64,000 nucleotides of DNA from Candidatus Ribeiella danica (GCA_016717335.1 JADKFS010000016.1:1-64000); one strand, 5' to 3'; counted from the stretch's first letter, positions 8,165 to 17,236 are shown. Program-made: numbers and translations. The notes: a model not told the origin generated them from the letters alone.

Positions 8165-9631
8165 ATGTCACATTGGCGCCTGCTTCCGCGTCGCCTTCGC
8201 CGACGCATACTCGCCGCCCTCGCTCTCGCGTGCGGCGCGCTGCTCGTCCCTACGCTGCCCGCACACGCGGCAGGCGTCGTGTACGTCGTCCCCGGCGGCG
8301 CTGGCGCCCAGACCGGCGCAAGCTGGGCTGACGCCAAGGATCTTCAGGCCGCGCTGCAGGAGTCCGCCGGCGAGGAGCAGGTATGGGTCAAGGCCGGCAC
8401 CTACAAGCCAACGGCCGGCGCCGACCGCAGCGCGACGTTCCAGATCAAGAGCGGCGTGGCGCTATACGGCGGCTTCGCGGGGACCGAGACCTCGCTGGCT
8501 CAACGATCGACGGATGCCAGCCTGACCATTCTGAGCGGCGACCTGCTCGGCAACGACGCGGGCGCGGTCGCCGCCGACAACCCCACGCGCGCCGACAACA
8601 CCTACCATGTCGTGACGGGCAGCAGCACGGAGCGGACCGCCCTGATCGACGGCTTTACCATCACCGGCGGCAACGCAAATAGTACGGTTTTTCCCGATTT
8701 TGAGGGCGCCGGCTTGTATGTCTCGAGCGGCAAGCCAGTCATCCGGTCCGTGATCTTTAGCGAGAACTCAGCGGTCGGGAGTGGCGGCGGGATGGCCAAC
8801 CGCAACAGCAATTCGTCGATCAGCCGCTCGATCTTCCGTAACAACAGCGCGCAGAATGGCGGCGGGATGGCCAATATCTCAAGCAGCCCGATCGTCAGCC
8901 ACACCATATTCGCAAGCAACAAGACCTCGCAGCTTAACGGCGGCGGCATGGTGAACTACTACGACGCCAGCCCGATCGTCAGCCACAGCGCGTTTCTCGG
9001 CAACACTGCCCAGCTGAACGGCGGCGGCATGGCGAACGGGTACAACAGCAGCCCGATCGTAGTGGACGTCATCTTCAGCGGAAATACGGCCGCGGCCGGC
9101 GGCGGAGCTATGTACAACGCCGACAGCGCGCCCGACATACAGGAAAGCGCGCCAGTCATCAGCCAGGTGACAATGTGCAACAACAGCGCCTTGGCGGCAG
9201 GCGCGCTGTTCAGCCCAAACAGCCGGCCGACGCTGCGCAACAGTATTCTGTGGAATAACCAAGGCGGCCAGATCAATGCCGGAGGAGCCACGCTCGACGT
9301 GCGCAACACTCTGGTGCAGGGCGGCTACCCCGGCGCGGGCAACCTCGCAGCCGACCCGCTGCTCGTCGACCCTGACGGCCCCGACAACATTGCCGGCACG
9401 CTCGACGACAACCTGCGGCCGGGCGCCGGCTCGCCGGCAATCGACGCCGGCAGCAACGCATTCATCCCGACCGACCTGATCGACGACGACGGCGACGGCA
9501 ACACCGCTGAGCCGACGCCGTTCGACTTGGGCGGGCAGCTGCGCCTGGTTGGCCCGACAGTCGACATGGGCGCGTACGAGCGGCAGCTGGACGCGCAGCA
9601 TATCGTGCGCGTGCCGCTAATCCGGCGGTAG
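8165..9631 (+). CDS. Secreted right-handed beta-helix protein
   Basis: A 488-residue exported protein. Residues 1-36 are a signal peptide (Arg-rich start, hydrophobic core, cleavage after AHA). The mature part opens like polymorphic outer-layer/choice-of-anchor repeat proteins (VYVVPGGAGAQTGASWADA) and carries successive rungs such as NGGGMAN, SSPIVSHTIF and NTAAAGGGAMYN, i.e. a parallel beta-helix. A conserved end domain (AGSPAIDAGSN, DLGGQLRLVGPTVDMGAYE) follows, and the last residues are HIVRVPLIRR. It is probably a surface or carbohydrate-binding protein; no catalytic motif is apparent. CGGAGG precedes the ATG. It ends TAG-CGC and is followed by a palindromic terminator. Confidence 0.82.
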   Translation: MSHWRLLPRRLRRRILAALALACGALLVPTLPAHAAGVVYVVPGGAGAQTGASWADAKDLQAALQESAGEEQVWVKAGTYKPTAGADRSATFQIKSGVALYGGFAGTETSLAQRSTDASLTILSGDLLGNDAGAVAADNPTRADNTYHVVTGSSTERTALIDGFTITGGNANSTVFPDFEGAGLYVSSGKPVIRSVIFSENSAVGSGGGMANRNSNSSISRSIFRNNSAQNGGGMANISSSPIVSHTIFASNKTSQLNGGGMVNYYDASPIVSHSAFLGNTAQLNGGGMANGYNSSPIVVDVIFSGNTAAAGGGAMYNADSAPDIQESAPVISQVTMCNNSALAAGALFSPNSRPTLRNSILWNNQGGQINAGGATLDVRNTLVQGGYPGAGNLAADPLLVDPDGPDNIAGTLDDNLRPGAGSPAIDAGSNAFIPTDLIDDDGDGNTAEPTPFDLGGQLRLVGPTVDMGAYERQLDAQHIVRVPLIRR

Positions 9632-9650
9632 CGCTGGCGCGCCAACGCAG

Positions 9651-9684
9651 AAGGCGCGACGTTCAGCTGAACGTCGCGCCTTTT
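9651..9684. terminator. Perfect palindromic terminator
   Basis: AAGGCGCGACGTTCAG and its exact complement meet at 9666/9667 to give a 32-bp palindrome ending in TTTT. It lies between convergent genes (beta-helix protein + and the orphan gene -) and can serve both. Confidence 0.82.
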
Positions 9685-9703
9685 CATCAATACGCCCGAA
9701 GCG

Positions 9704-10594
9704 CTACAGCAGGCTCTCCTCTACCTGGCGCCGGCCGTTGCCGTTGCCGCGTGGGGCGGGCGAGGGTGCGACGCGCGCGGGGGGCGGCGGCGCAGGCTCC
9801 TCCTCGATCGGCGCGCCGCTGGCCTGCTCCTCGCCAACGCCGATCAGCTGCGACGTCGCGACCGACCAGCGGATCGTGTCGTCGAGCATCCCCTCGATAA
9901 GACTGGCCCAGTCGCGCTTGATCCAGCGCGACCGCACGTAGTCCTTGGTGACCGGCGTCGGGATCGCGGCGATCGGCGGCGTGATCTCCTTCGTCTGCCC
10001 GCCGCTGCCGCGCGCGACCTCCTGGCCGGGGCCGAGCGGAATGCTGCAGGCGTAGAACGGCGGGTTCAGCGCGGGCTTCTTGTCCTGCGCCCGGAAGACG
10101 TCGACGGCGTCGAGCACCTCGTACTGGCGCGTGAGCGCGCCGATCACGTCGCCGGTGAGCGTGCTCTTGGCGGTGACCAGCAGCGGCTCGTAGAAGCCGA
10201 CCTCGAGCAGCTCGTGGAGGAAGCCGCGGAAGCGCAGCACCGACTGCTGCCGTCCGCCCTCCAGGGTGCGCCAGCCGAACGCGATGCCGTAGCGCTCCTC
10301 GGTGTGCTTCATCTCGCCGATCGACTGCACGCCCTCGGCCACCACGAACAGGTTGGCCGTCTCGACCGCCCAATGCGTGACCATGTTGCCGCTGCCGTGC
10401 TTGATCGTGACCTGCGAGAAGCCGGCCTGCGCCATTGCCGCGTCGAGCGTGTCGAGCTTGCCGGCCTCGGCCAGCCAGCCTACGTAGATCCGGCGCTCCT
10501 TCGTCTGCAGACCGGTCGCCCACTGCAGCAGCGGGTCCGCCACACGTGGCATCGGCCGGCGCGCCGGGCCGCGGGTGAACGTTACGTCTTCCAT
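9704..10594 (-). CDS. Uncharacterised soluble protein (296 aa) with regulated-looking promoter
   Basis: No family recognised. The product has an N-terminal basic stretch, a globular core (about 20-220) with alternating strands and helices (for example HGSGNMVTHWAVETANLFVV and RFRGFLHELLEVGFYEPLLV), and a Pro/Glu-rich disordered tail (about 250-296, EEEPAPPPPARVAPSP). There is no signal peptide, no membrane helix and no Cys cluster. The core followed by an acidic, flexible tail is reminiscent of some DNA-binding accessory proteins, but that is only shape. The gene stands alone, between two secreted-protein genes, with its own promoter and a palindrome between -35 and -10. It ends TAG-CGC. Confidence 0.7.
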   Translation of the reverse strand: MEDVTFTRGPARRPMPRVADPLLQWATGLQTKERRIYVGWLAEAGKLDTLDAAMAQAGFSQVTIKHGSGNMVTHWAVETANLFVVAEGVQSIGEMKHTEERYGIAFGWRTLEGGRQQSVLRFRGFLHELLEVGFYEPLLVTAKSTLTGDVIGALTRQYEVLDAVDVFRAQDKKPALNPPFYACSIPLGPGQEVARGSGGQTKEITPPIAAIPTPVTKDYVRSRWIKRDWASLIEGMLDDTIRWSVATSQLIGVGEEQASGAPIEEEPAPPPPARVAPSPAPRGNGNGRRQVEESLL

Positions 10595-10641
10595 GCTCGT
10601 CCCTTTCGTGTCAGTGCTCTACCCGGAATGGTATATTCTAT

Positions 10642-10669
10642 ATTATAGCACATATGTGCGACAAGTAAA
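10642..10669 (-). promoter_or_regulatory. Promoter with 12-bp palindromic operator
   Basis: Minus-strand reading gives TTTACT (10669-10664), a 16-bp spacer and TATAAT (10647-10642). The spacer contains the perfect palindrome GCACATATGTGC (10648-10659), ideally placed for a dimeric repressor. TGC before TATAAT also makes it an extended -10. The ATG at 10594 is about 48 bases downstream. Confidence 0.6.
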
Positions 10670-10774
10670 GTCACAGTTCCTGTGCTGCTGACGTCACAAG
10701 CTGGAGGTCGCCAAGAGCAGGGGTGCGGGGCGGCAGCCGCCGCACCTACATCTCCCAGATGGCGAAAGAAACTC

Positions 10775-10804
10775 TTGACAAATTGGCCGCCTATGGCGTA
10801 TGCT
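10775..10804 (+). promoter_or_regulatory. Sigma-70-type promoter
   Basis: TTGACA (10775-10780), an 18-bp spacer and TATGCT (10799-10804), about 80 bases before the ATG at 10884 of the secreted protein. Confidence 0.5.
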
Positions 10805-10883
10805 GACGCACAGGAATAGCTGTCAGATGACGGCGGCTGTTGTGCTCGGCCTCGCGGGCGCGGGGCCGTCTGAGGAGGCCAGA

Positions 10884-12206
10884 ATGCGAGCCAGGTATCT
10901 AGGCATATGGGCGTGGCGTCTGCTGGCCGTGGCGGCGCTGCTGCTCGGCGTCGCGGCGGCGCCGGCGCGCGCGGCCACCGATGTCACGTATGTCGCGGCC
11001 ACAGGCCACTACGTGCGCGGGGTGTTTCGCGACTTCTGGGACAAGAACGGCGGGCTGATGAACTTCGGCTTCCCGCTCACCGAAGAGTACATCGACCCAG
11101 CCACGAGCCGCGTCTTCCAGTACTTCGAGCGCGCCCGCTTCGAGCGCGCCCAGGCCGACTCGAATACGGTCGAGCTGGGCCTGATCGGCCGCGAGATCGC
11201 CGGCAGTCGGGCGTATACGACCTCCGCGCCGATCCAGGCCACCAAGCAGCGCCGCTACTTCGCCGAGACCAAGCACATCGTCCAGTACGGCTTCAAGGAG
11301 ACTTGGGAGACCAGGGGCGGCCTGAAGGTCTTCGGCTACCCGATCAGCGACGAGGTCGACGAACTGCTCGGCGACGGGCAGATTCACACGGTCCAGTACT
11401 ACGAGCGGGCGCGCTTCGAGTACTGGCCGAACCTGCCAGCCGGCCAGCGCGTGCTGCTCAGCCTGCTCGGCCGCCAACTCGCGCCGAAGGATCTGCTCGC
11501 GCCGCTCGTGCCGAACGCGCCCCCGTCCGGGCCGATCGTGGTCAAGCCGCCGGCGCCGCCCTCGCTGGTGCGGCCGCTCCTGCCGCCGAGCAAGAACGCG
11601 CGCGTGTCGCCGCAGGCCGGCCAGCCGGGCCAGCTGTTCCTCTTCAGCGCCACCGGTTTCCAGCCGGGCGAGAAGGTCGGCGTCTGGATCAACTCCGCCA
11701 ACGGCTCGATGATCGGCGCGAGCTTCCAGGTGACGGCCGACTCGACGGGCGCGATCGGCGGCGACCAGCTCTCGTTCCTGACCGATAAGACCGCGCCGCT
11801 GGGCGTCTGGTCGTTCGTCGGCCAGGGCGTCGCGAGCGGCAGGCAGGCGATTGGTTACTTCCTGTTGATCGGCGGCGCGATCGGGCGGCTGCCCCCGCCC
11901 CAGCCGGGCATCCCGGCGAACGTCGACGCGCGGGTCGACCCCGGCGCAGGGCCGGCCGGCACGATCTTCTTCTTCGATGCGTTCGGCCTCAAGCCAGGCG
12001 AGGAGGTCGCGCTCACCGTGGTCGCCTCGGACGGGGCCAAGATCGACGCGGGCTACACCGTCAAGGCCGACGAGAAGGGCTCGATCGGCTACGCCGGGCT
12101 GTACTACGTCACCGATCCGGGCTTCCCGCTGGGTCTGTGGCACTTCGAGGCCAAGGGCAAGGAGAGCGGCAAGCTCTCGATCGCGTACTTCGTGCTGACG
12201 CCGTAG
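10884..12206 (+). CDS. Secreted protein with LGFP-like and beta-sandwich repeats
   Basis: A 440-residue exported protein: signal peptide 1-30 (MRARYLGIWAWRLL...APARA). Two homologous segments follow (about 37-110 and 120-195), each with F-W/W-E-GG-x-FG(F/Y)P-E-DE and QYFERARFE(R/Y), resembling LGFP-type wall-associated repeats. A Pro-rich linker (about 215-245) leads to two copies of a roughly 90-residue beta domain that both contain AGxxGxxFxFxAxGxxPGExV and end in GYFLL / AYFVL. This suggests a cell-envelope or extracellular binding protein, not an enzyme. Start 10884 is preferred since GAGGAGG lies just upstream; a frame to 10800 overlaps the promoter. Confidence 0.72.
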   Translation: MRARYLGIWAWRLLAVAALLLGVAAAPARAATDVTYVAATGHYVRGVFRDFWDKNGGLMNFGFPLTEEYIDPATSRVFQYFERARFERAQADSNTVELGLIGREIAGSRAYTTSAPIQATKQRRYFAETKHIVQYGFKETWETRGGLKVFGYPISDEVDELLGDGQIHTVQYYERARFEYWPNLPAGQRVLLSLLGRQLAPKDLLAPLVPNAPPSGPIVVKPPAPPSLVRPLLPPSKNARVSPQAGQPGQLFLFSATGFQPGEKVGVWINSANGSMIGASFQVTADSTGAIGGDQLSFLTDKTAPLGVWSFVGQGVASGRQAIGYFLLIGGAIGRLPPPQPGIPANVDARVDPGAGPAGTIFFFDAFGLKPGEEVALTVVASDGAKIDAGYTVKADEKGSIGYAGLYYVTDPGFPLGLWHFEAKGKESGKLSIAYFVLTP

Positions 12207-12263
12207 CGGGCGCTACGCGGTTTTTCGCTCCTCGGCCCCCGCTCCCGTATGGGAGCGGGGGCC
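12203..12263 (+). terminator. Double terminator-like hairpin after the secreted protein gene
   Basis: A short stem GTAGCG/CGCTAC (12203-12216) overlaps the stop codon and precedes TTTTT (12221-12225). A second, 13-bp perfect stem GGCCCCCGCTCCC / GGGAGCGGGGGCC follows (12234-12246 / 12251-12263). It leads into the hairpin-type repeat element. Confidence 0.6.
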
Positions 12264-12480
12264 TCATTTGTGCCGTGCCACCCCCCACCCCCGCCCCCCA
12301 CAGGGAGCGGGGGAGTTTGTGTCCTGCCATCCCCCATCCCCCCGACCCCCGCCTTCCCGCGAGGAGCGGGTGAGATCGTTCGTGGTTGTGGCGCGGCGGC
12401 TTTGCCGCCGCGCCACAACAAAAGAAACCCCCTCCCCTGGTAGGGGAGGGGGGTGGGGGTGGGGTTTATAACATACGGGA
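12264..12480. repeat. Variable-hairpin repeat element, copy 1
   Basis: GC-rich repeat filling most of a 464-bp gap. The central perfect palindrome is GTTGTGGCGCGGCGGC (12385-12400), loop TTT, and its complement (12404-12419). It is flanked by CCCGCTCC/GGAGCGGG-like arms on the left and CCCCTCCCCTGGTAGGGGAG on the right. See the finding on the shared architecture. The rest of the gap (12481-12670) holds nothing I can name. Confidence 0.75.
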
Positions 12481-12670
12481 TGACTCCTAGCATTTGTTAT
12501 GGGATGCGGCGCCGGCCCTAGCTCACCCAGGCCCCTACCGCGGGCAGGTGGTGGGATGAGCAGCGAAATTTCCCGACAAGGTCGGGAACCAACCCTCACG
12601 ACGGCGGGAATGCGCGCTGGTACGATGCTGCCAACACGGCGATAAACCCTATCGAAAGGATCGGCCGACA

Positions 12671-13621
12671 ATGGCTACCATACCTCTGGCATCACCCGCG
12701 GCGCCCGCCCGATCGCTGCGGGCCTCGATCGCCCAGCACCCACTGCTGGCGTACTTCATCATCGCGTTCGCGCCGGTCTGGCTGGCGCTGCTCCCGTTCG
12801 TGCTGGCGCGCAACGGCCTGGGCCTGCTGCCGCTCACCCTGCCCGACGTCGCGTTCATCGTGGCGTTCATCGGCAGCACGCTGCTCGGGCCGACGGCCGG
12901 CGCCTTCGTCGTAACTGCGGCGGCCGAGGGCCGGCCGGGCGTGCGGCGGCTGCTGGGCCGCTACGTGCAGTGGCGGGTCGGCCTGCGCTGGTACGCGATC
13001 GCGCTGTTCGGCTACATCGTCCTGCAGCTGCTGGGCGCGGTGATCTGGAGCGGCGCCGCCCCGGCGCTCGACCTGCTCGCGCGCTGGCCGCTGATCTTCA
13101 CCAGTTACCTGCCGCTGGTGCTGGCGATGGTGCTCTTCCCGGCCCTGGCCGAGGAGCCGGGCTGGCGCGGCTTCGCGCTGCCGCGGCTGCAGGCCCGCTA
13201 CGGCCCGCTGGCGGGCACGCTGATCCTCGGCTTCCTGCACGGGATCTGGCACCTGCCGGTCTACATGCTGGTGAGCAGCCCGGCCGCGATGGGGCCGTTC
13301 AACGTCGTCGCCTTCATCTCTAACACCATCGCCATTGTGGCACTGACAGTGGTCTGGACCTGGGTGTTCAACAACGCGAAGGGCAGCATCCTGATGGCGA
13401 TCTTGCTGCACGCCGCGAGCAACGCCACCGGCAACTTCTTTGGTAAGGCCGTCCCCAACCTGCCGCCGCAGCACGCCCTCACGACGTACATCATCTACAT
13501 CGCGGCCGCGGTGCTGCTGGTGGCGGCCACGCGCGGCCGGCTCGGGTACAGCGAACCCGCTGGGAGCGCTCCCGACGTGAGCTATAGCAGTGGGCAGTCG
13601 GCAGGAGCCAGTCGGCAGTAA
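12671..13621 (+). CDS. CPBP-family intramembrane metalloprotease (first of a pair)
   Basis: A 316-residue polytopic membrane protein of the CPBP (CAAX protease/bacteriocin-processing, formerly Abi) family: motif 1 EEPGWRGF at 161-168, motif 2 FLHGIWHLP with His190 and His194, and motif 3 LLHAASNATGN near residue 255. About eight hydrophobic helices are visible. The family cleaves within the membrane; substrates here are unknown. The last dozen residues (YSSGQSAGASRQ) are encoded by a CAGTCGGCAG word repeat, so the tail appears to be repeat-derived. Its neighbour at 13821 is a paralogue. Confidence 0.87.
   Translation: MATIPLASPAAPARSLRASIAQHPLLAYFIIAFAPVWLALLPFVLARNGLGLLPLTLPDVAFIVAFIGSTLLGPTAGAFVVTAAAEGRPGVRRLLGRYVQWRVGLRWYAIALFGYIVLQLLGAVIWSGAAPALDLLARWPLIFTSYLPLVLAMVLFPALAEEPGWRGFALPRLQARYGPLAGTLILGFLHGIWHLPVYMLVSSPAAMGPFNVVAFISNTIAIVALTVVWTWVFNNAKGSILMAILLHAASNATGNFFGKAVPNLPPQHALTTYIIYIAAAVLLVAATRGRLGYSEPAGSAPDVSYSSGQSAGASRQ
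13588..13621 (+). repeat. CAGTCGGCAG word repeat inside the end of a coding region
   Basis: Near-repeats of CAG-T(G/C)GGCAG make up the last codons and stop of the first CPBP gene. The same word occurs at 24626-24665 and, inverted, at 48818-48858. Confidence 0.65.
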
Positions 13622-13725
13622 GACGTATCGCAGCACAACGGCATCTCGTTCGTGCGTAGTGGCTCAATGCGTTTGCTCACAGCTATAGAACCAATATCTT
13701 TCACATGCGGACGAGGAACCAGTTT

Positions 13726-13787
13726 GCCACCAGACTCGAAGACTCAAAGGGTATCAGAACGCATCCCTATCTTCGAGTCTTGGTGGC
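13726..13787 (+). promoter_or_regulatory. Leader hairpin upstream of the second CPBP gene
   Basis: GCCACCAGACTCGAA (13726-13740) pairs with TTCGAGTC-T-TGGTGGC (13772-13787), with one bulged base and a 31-base loop. It lies in an AT-richer 200-bp gap and ends 33 bases before the ATG at 13821, where AAGGAG is the ribosome binding site. No T-run follows, so it is more likely a leader structure than a terminator. Confidence 0.45.
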
Positions 13788-13820
13788 TAGTTGAAAAGGC
13801 ATTAGAAGGAGCTGCATCAC

Positions 13821-14693
13821 ATGAGCACACTGATTTCATCAAGCCGGCCTGATCAGATCCAAGCGCCGGCGCGCGGCGCGACCTGGCTGCAGCGCCACCC
13901 GCTCCTGGCGTTCTTCGCCCTGACCTTCGGGATGACCTGGCCCTTCCTGATCGCGGACGCGCTGGGCTCGCGCGGGCTGCTGCCATTCCGCGTGCCGCTC
14001 CTCGTCATGCCGCTCGTGGGCTATATGCCGTCCTTCGCGGCGCTGATCGTCGTCGGCGCGACGGCGGGGCGCCCGGAGATGCGCGCCCTGCTCAGCCGCC
14101 TGCTGATCTGGCGGGTCGGCCTGCGCTGGTACGCCGTCGCGATCGCCGGCCCGGCAGTCGTGTCGCTCGGCGCGAGCGCGCTGGCCAACCTGATCGGCGG
14201 CGCGCCCGCGGCGTCGCTGCTCTCGCCGCGGGTGGTGGGCATGCCCGCTCTGGCGGTGGCCGGCAATGCTGTGCTGCTCTTTGTGGTGAGCGCCCTGATC
14301 AACGGCGAGGAGCTCGGCTGGCGCGGCTTCGCGCTGCCGCGGCTGCAGGCCCGCCACAGCGCGCTCACGGCAAGCCTCATCCTGGGTGTGGTCTGGGCGC
14401 TGTTCCACCTGCCGCTGTTCTGGACGATCGGCGGCTCGTCGCAGGTCGACATGTCGCTGCCCGGCTACGTGCTGCAGCTGGGCGCAATGTCGGTGATCGT
14501 GACGTGGATCTTCAATCACACGCGCGGCAGCGTGCTCATAGCCACACTGCTGCACGCCTCGATCAACACCTGGACGCAGATCTTCGCGGTCGACCACGCC
14601 GGGCCGCTCGTGTTCTGGACCCAGACCGGGCTGACCTGCCTGATCGCGGTGGTCGTGGTCGTCGTGTTTGGGCCGTGGCGCCTCTCGCGCTGA
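13821..14693 (+). CDS. CPBP-family intramembrane metalloprotease (second of a pair)
   Basis: A 290-residue paralogue of the preceding protein: EELGWRGFALPRLQARH (163-179) matches the first copy almost word for word, followed by VVWALFHLPLFW (second His motif) and LLHASINTWTQ (third). About eight membrane helices. AAGGAG stands 10 bases before ATG 13821. The two paralogues share the WRVGLRWYA segment before motif 1, so they probably arose by tandem duplication. They lie upstream of a histidine kinase/response regulator pair, which might control or respond to them (inference from place only). Confidence 0.87.
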   Translation: MSTLISSSRPDQIQAPARGATWLQRHPLLAFFALTFGMTWPFLIADALGSRGLLPFRVPLLVMPLVGYMPSFAALIVVGATAGRPEMRALLSRLLIWRVGLRWYAVAIAGPAVVSLGASALANLIGGAPAASLLSPRVVGMPALAVAGNAVLLFVVSALINGEELGWRGFALPRLQARHSALTASLILGVVWALFHLPLFWTIGGSSQVDMSLPGYVLQLGAMSVIVTWIFNHTRGSVLIATLLHASINTWTQIFAVDHAGPLVFWTQTGLTCLIAVVVVVVFGPWRLSR

Positions 14694-14718
14694 CAGCCGC
14701 CGCGGGGGCGTTCAAAGG

Positions 14719-14975
14719 TGACTGGGGCACAGCGCCCCGGATAATAGACGATAGACGATAGACGATGGCTTGACGAGCCTAGCGGGTCCGGCATGTTGCC
14801 CCCTGCCCTGTTGGAATGGTGCCAGGCATGCACCACCAGCAATGCAGCCGAGAAGGCATCATGTGCCGGAGGGGGGCTGGGGGAACCGGCGCGGGTTCCC
14901 CCAGGCGGGGGACCGGGGGCGCAGCGCCCTGGAAAGATTTCAGGCGGGGGACCGGGGGCGCAGCGCCCTGGAAGA
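14719..14975. repeat. Palindromic-core composite repeat, copy A (partial, reverse)
   Basis: Fills the 389-bp gap between the CPBP and histidine-kinase genes. Recognisable blocks are GGCATGCACCACCAGCAATG, AAGGCATCATGTGCCGGAGG and GGGGGAACCGGCGCGGGTTC, then two 30-bp direct copies around CCGGGGGCGCAGCGCCCTGG. Only half of the palindromic core seen in copy E is present. Three TAGACGA words lie at 14744-14766. Confidence 0.7.
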
Positions 14976-15082
14976 AGGCACGCCACACGCTTGTGAGAGA
15001 GCCCACGACGTGGTAGAGTCAAGCCTCCAGCAATCGTCTCAACCGAACCGAAGTCGCACCGTCGAGCGGGCACAGCACTCCT

Positions 15083-17209
15083 ATGAACGAGTCCAGGCTG
15101 AAGTCTCAGCCAGCCGCCTCTCCCGGCCGATCGGCCGCGCAGCTGCGCGGCGGATGGCTGGCGGCCGCGCGGGTCGGCTGGGCCGCCGTGGCGCTGCTGA
15201 CGATCGCGGTGTTCGTCGCCAACCTGCCGGCCGAGCTCGCGGCGTTCCGCCAGGTCTGCAGCGGCGCCGGCTGCGGCCCCGGCGATCTAACGCCCGAGCG
15301 AGTGCGCGAGATCGAGGCGCTGGGGCTCTCGGTCGACCTGTTCGCCACAGCCTTTCTGGTCGCCGAGATCGCCTTCGTGGCGATCTGGTTCACGGTCGGC
15401 GTCGTGATCTTCTGGCGCAAGTCCGACGACCGCGCGGCGCTGTTCGTGGCGCTGTTCCTGGTCATATTCAGCGTCGGGGTCTTCCTGCCGGCCGCCGCCG
15501 ACCGGGCCTCCGGCGCGCCCGAGTGGTGGCTGATCATCATGATCATCGCCCTCAGCTCGACCTGCCTGCACCTGTTCTTCTTCGTCTTCCCCGACGGCCG
15601 GTTTGTGCCGCGCTGGTCGGCGCCGCTGGCCCCGGCGCTGCTCGCGCTCGCCCTGGGCGCGCAGATCTTCCCCGACTCGGCGGTGCTGGGCTGGCTCAGC
15701 CCATTTAGCCTGGTGCCGTTCTTGACCCTGCTGCTCTCCGGCGTGGCCGCCCAGATCTACCGGTACCTGCGCGTATCCGGCCCGCTGCAGCGGCGGCAGA
15801 CCCGCCTGGTGGTCTTCAGCGTGGCCGCGGCGATGATCGTGGTCGTGCTGGCGCAGGTCGGGCCGGTGCTGCTCGAGATCACCAGCGTGTCGGCGATCCT
15901 GGGCGTGCTGATCGTCACCTATCTGGCGCTGCTGCTCATCCCGATCGCGATCGGCGTGGCCATCCTGCGCTACCAGCTCTGGGAGATCAGAATCCTGCTG
16001 AGCCGCACGCTGGCCTACGGGGCGCTGACCGCCTGCGTGATCGCGATCTACGCGCTGGTGGTCGGCGGGCTGAGCGTGCTGCTCCAGACCAGCGGCAACG
16101 CGCTGATCGCGCTGGTGGCGACCGGCCTGGTGGCGGCGCTGTTCCAGCCGCTGCGCGATCGGCTCCAGCGCGCGGTCAACCGGCTGATCTACGGCGAGCG
16201 CGACGACCCGTACGCGGCGCTCGCGCGGCTCGGGCGGCGCCTGGAGGCGACGCTCGCGCCCGACGCCATGCTGCCCGCGATCGTCGAGACGCTCGCGCAG
16301 GCGCTCCGGCTGCCCTACGCAGCGATCGCGCTCGACCAGGGCGGGATCGTCGCGACCGCTGCGGCGGTGGGCGCGCCCGTGCCCGACGCCATCCACCTGC
16401 CGCTCGTCCACGGCGGCGAGACGATCGGCCAGCTCATCCTCGGCCCGCGCGCGCCCGGCGAGGCATTCAGCGCCGCCGACCGGGCGCTGATCGAAGACCT
16501 GGCGCGCCAGGCCGGGGCGGCGGCCCAGTCGGTGCGGCTGACGGCCGACCTGCGCCAGCTGACCGCCGATCTGCAGCATTCGCGCGAGCGCCTGGTGACG
16601 GCGCGCGAGGAGGAGCGCCGGCGGCTGCGCCGCGACCTACACGACGGCGTCGGCCCGACGCTGGCGAGCCTCTCGCAGCGGCTCGACACCGTGGGCAGGC
16701 TGGTCCCGCGCGACCCTGACGCGGCGGTCGCCATGCTGGCCGATCTGAAGGCCCAGGTCAGGGCGACGATCGCCGATATCCGCCACCTGGTCTACGCGCT
16801 GCGCCCGCCGGTGCTGGACGAGCTGGGGCTGGTCTCGGCCATCCGCGAGCACGCGGCGTCGTACGATGCGTCCGGCGCGGGCGCCCCGCAGGTGCTGGTG
16901 GACGCGCCCGAGCAGCTGCCGCCGCTGCCGGCCGCCGTCGAGGTGGCGGCCTACCGGATCGCGCTGGAGGCGCTGACCAACATCGCGCGGCACGCGCGCG
17001 CGCGATCCTGCGTGGTGCGGCTGTCGCTCGACGGCGAGCAGGCGCTGTGCCTGGAGATCGCCGACGACGGCGCCGGGATGCCCGAGTCGGCGCGCGCCGG
17101 GGTCGGCATCACATCGATGCGCGAGCGCGCGTCCGAGCTTGGCGGCGATCTGCGGATCGAGGCGCCCGTGACCGGCGGGACGCGGGTGCGGGCGAGGCTG
17201 CCGCTATAG
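15083..17209 (+). CDS. Membrane sensor histidine kinase (NarL-type partner)
   Basis: A 708-residue kinase. Residues 25-330 carry about nine hydrophobic helices (a sensor of the large-membrane-domain type). A GAF-like domain follows (about 375-485), then a coiled coil and the dimerisation/phosphoacceptor helix RRRLRRDLHDGVGPTL with His520 (HisKA_3 type), and an ATPase domain with NIARHARA (N box) and DDGAGMPESARAGVG (G box). It should autophosphorylate and pass phosphate to the response regulator encoded 580 bases downstream. The gap between the two is filled by a repeat element, which is unusual for such pairs. The stimulus is unknown. Confidence 0.9.
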   Translation: MNESRLKSQPAASPGRSAAQLRGGWLAAARVGWAAVALLTIAVFVANLPAELAAFRQVCSGAGCGPGDLTPERVREIEALGLSVDLFATAFLVAEIAFVAIWFTVGVVIFWRKSDDRAALFVALFLVIFSVGVFLPAAADRASGAPEWWLIIMIIALSSTCLHLFFFVFPDGRFVPRWSAPLAPALLALALGAQIFPDSAVLGWLSPFSLVPFLTLLLSGVAAQIYRYLRVSGPLQRRQTRLVVFSVAAAMIVVVLAQVGPVLLEITSVSAILGVLIVTYLALLLIPIAIGVAILRYQLWEIRILLSRTLAYGALTACVIAIYALVVGGLSVLLQTSGNALIALVATGLVAALFQPLRDRLQRAVNRLIYGERDDPYAALARLGRRLEATLAPDAMLPAIVETLAQALRLPYAAIALDQGGIVATAAAVGAPVPDAIHLPLVHGGETIGQLILGPRAPGEAFSAADRALIEDLARQAGAAAQSVRLTADLRQLTADLQHSRERLVTAREEERRRLRRDLHDGVGPTLASLSQRLDTVGRLVPRDPDAAVAMLADLKAQVRATIADIRHLVYALRPPVLDELGLVSAIREHAASYDASGAGAPQVLVDAPEQLPPLPAAVEVAAYRIALEALTNIARHARARSCVVRLSLDGEQALCLEIADDGAGMPESARAGVGITSMRERASELGGDLRIEAPVTGGTRVRARLPL

Positions 17210-17236
17210 AGTTGGGGCGGCTCGCGCGCCGCCTGT

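Noticed and set aside
14779..15073. Small frames in repeat copy A and in the other copies (for example with RGFPRAGGRG or GAAPPAPRP words)
   Set aside because: They translate GC-rich repeat modules, have no start signals and change frame between copies.
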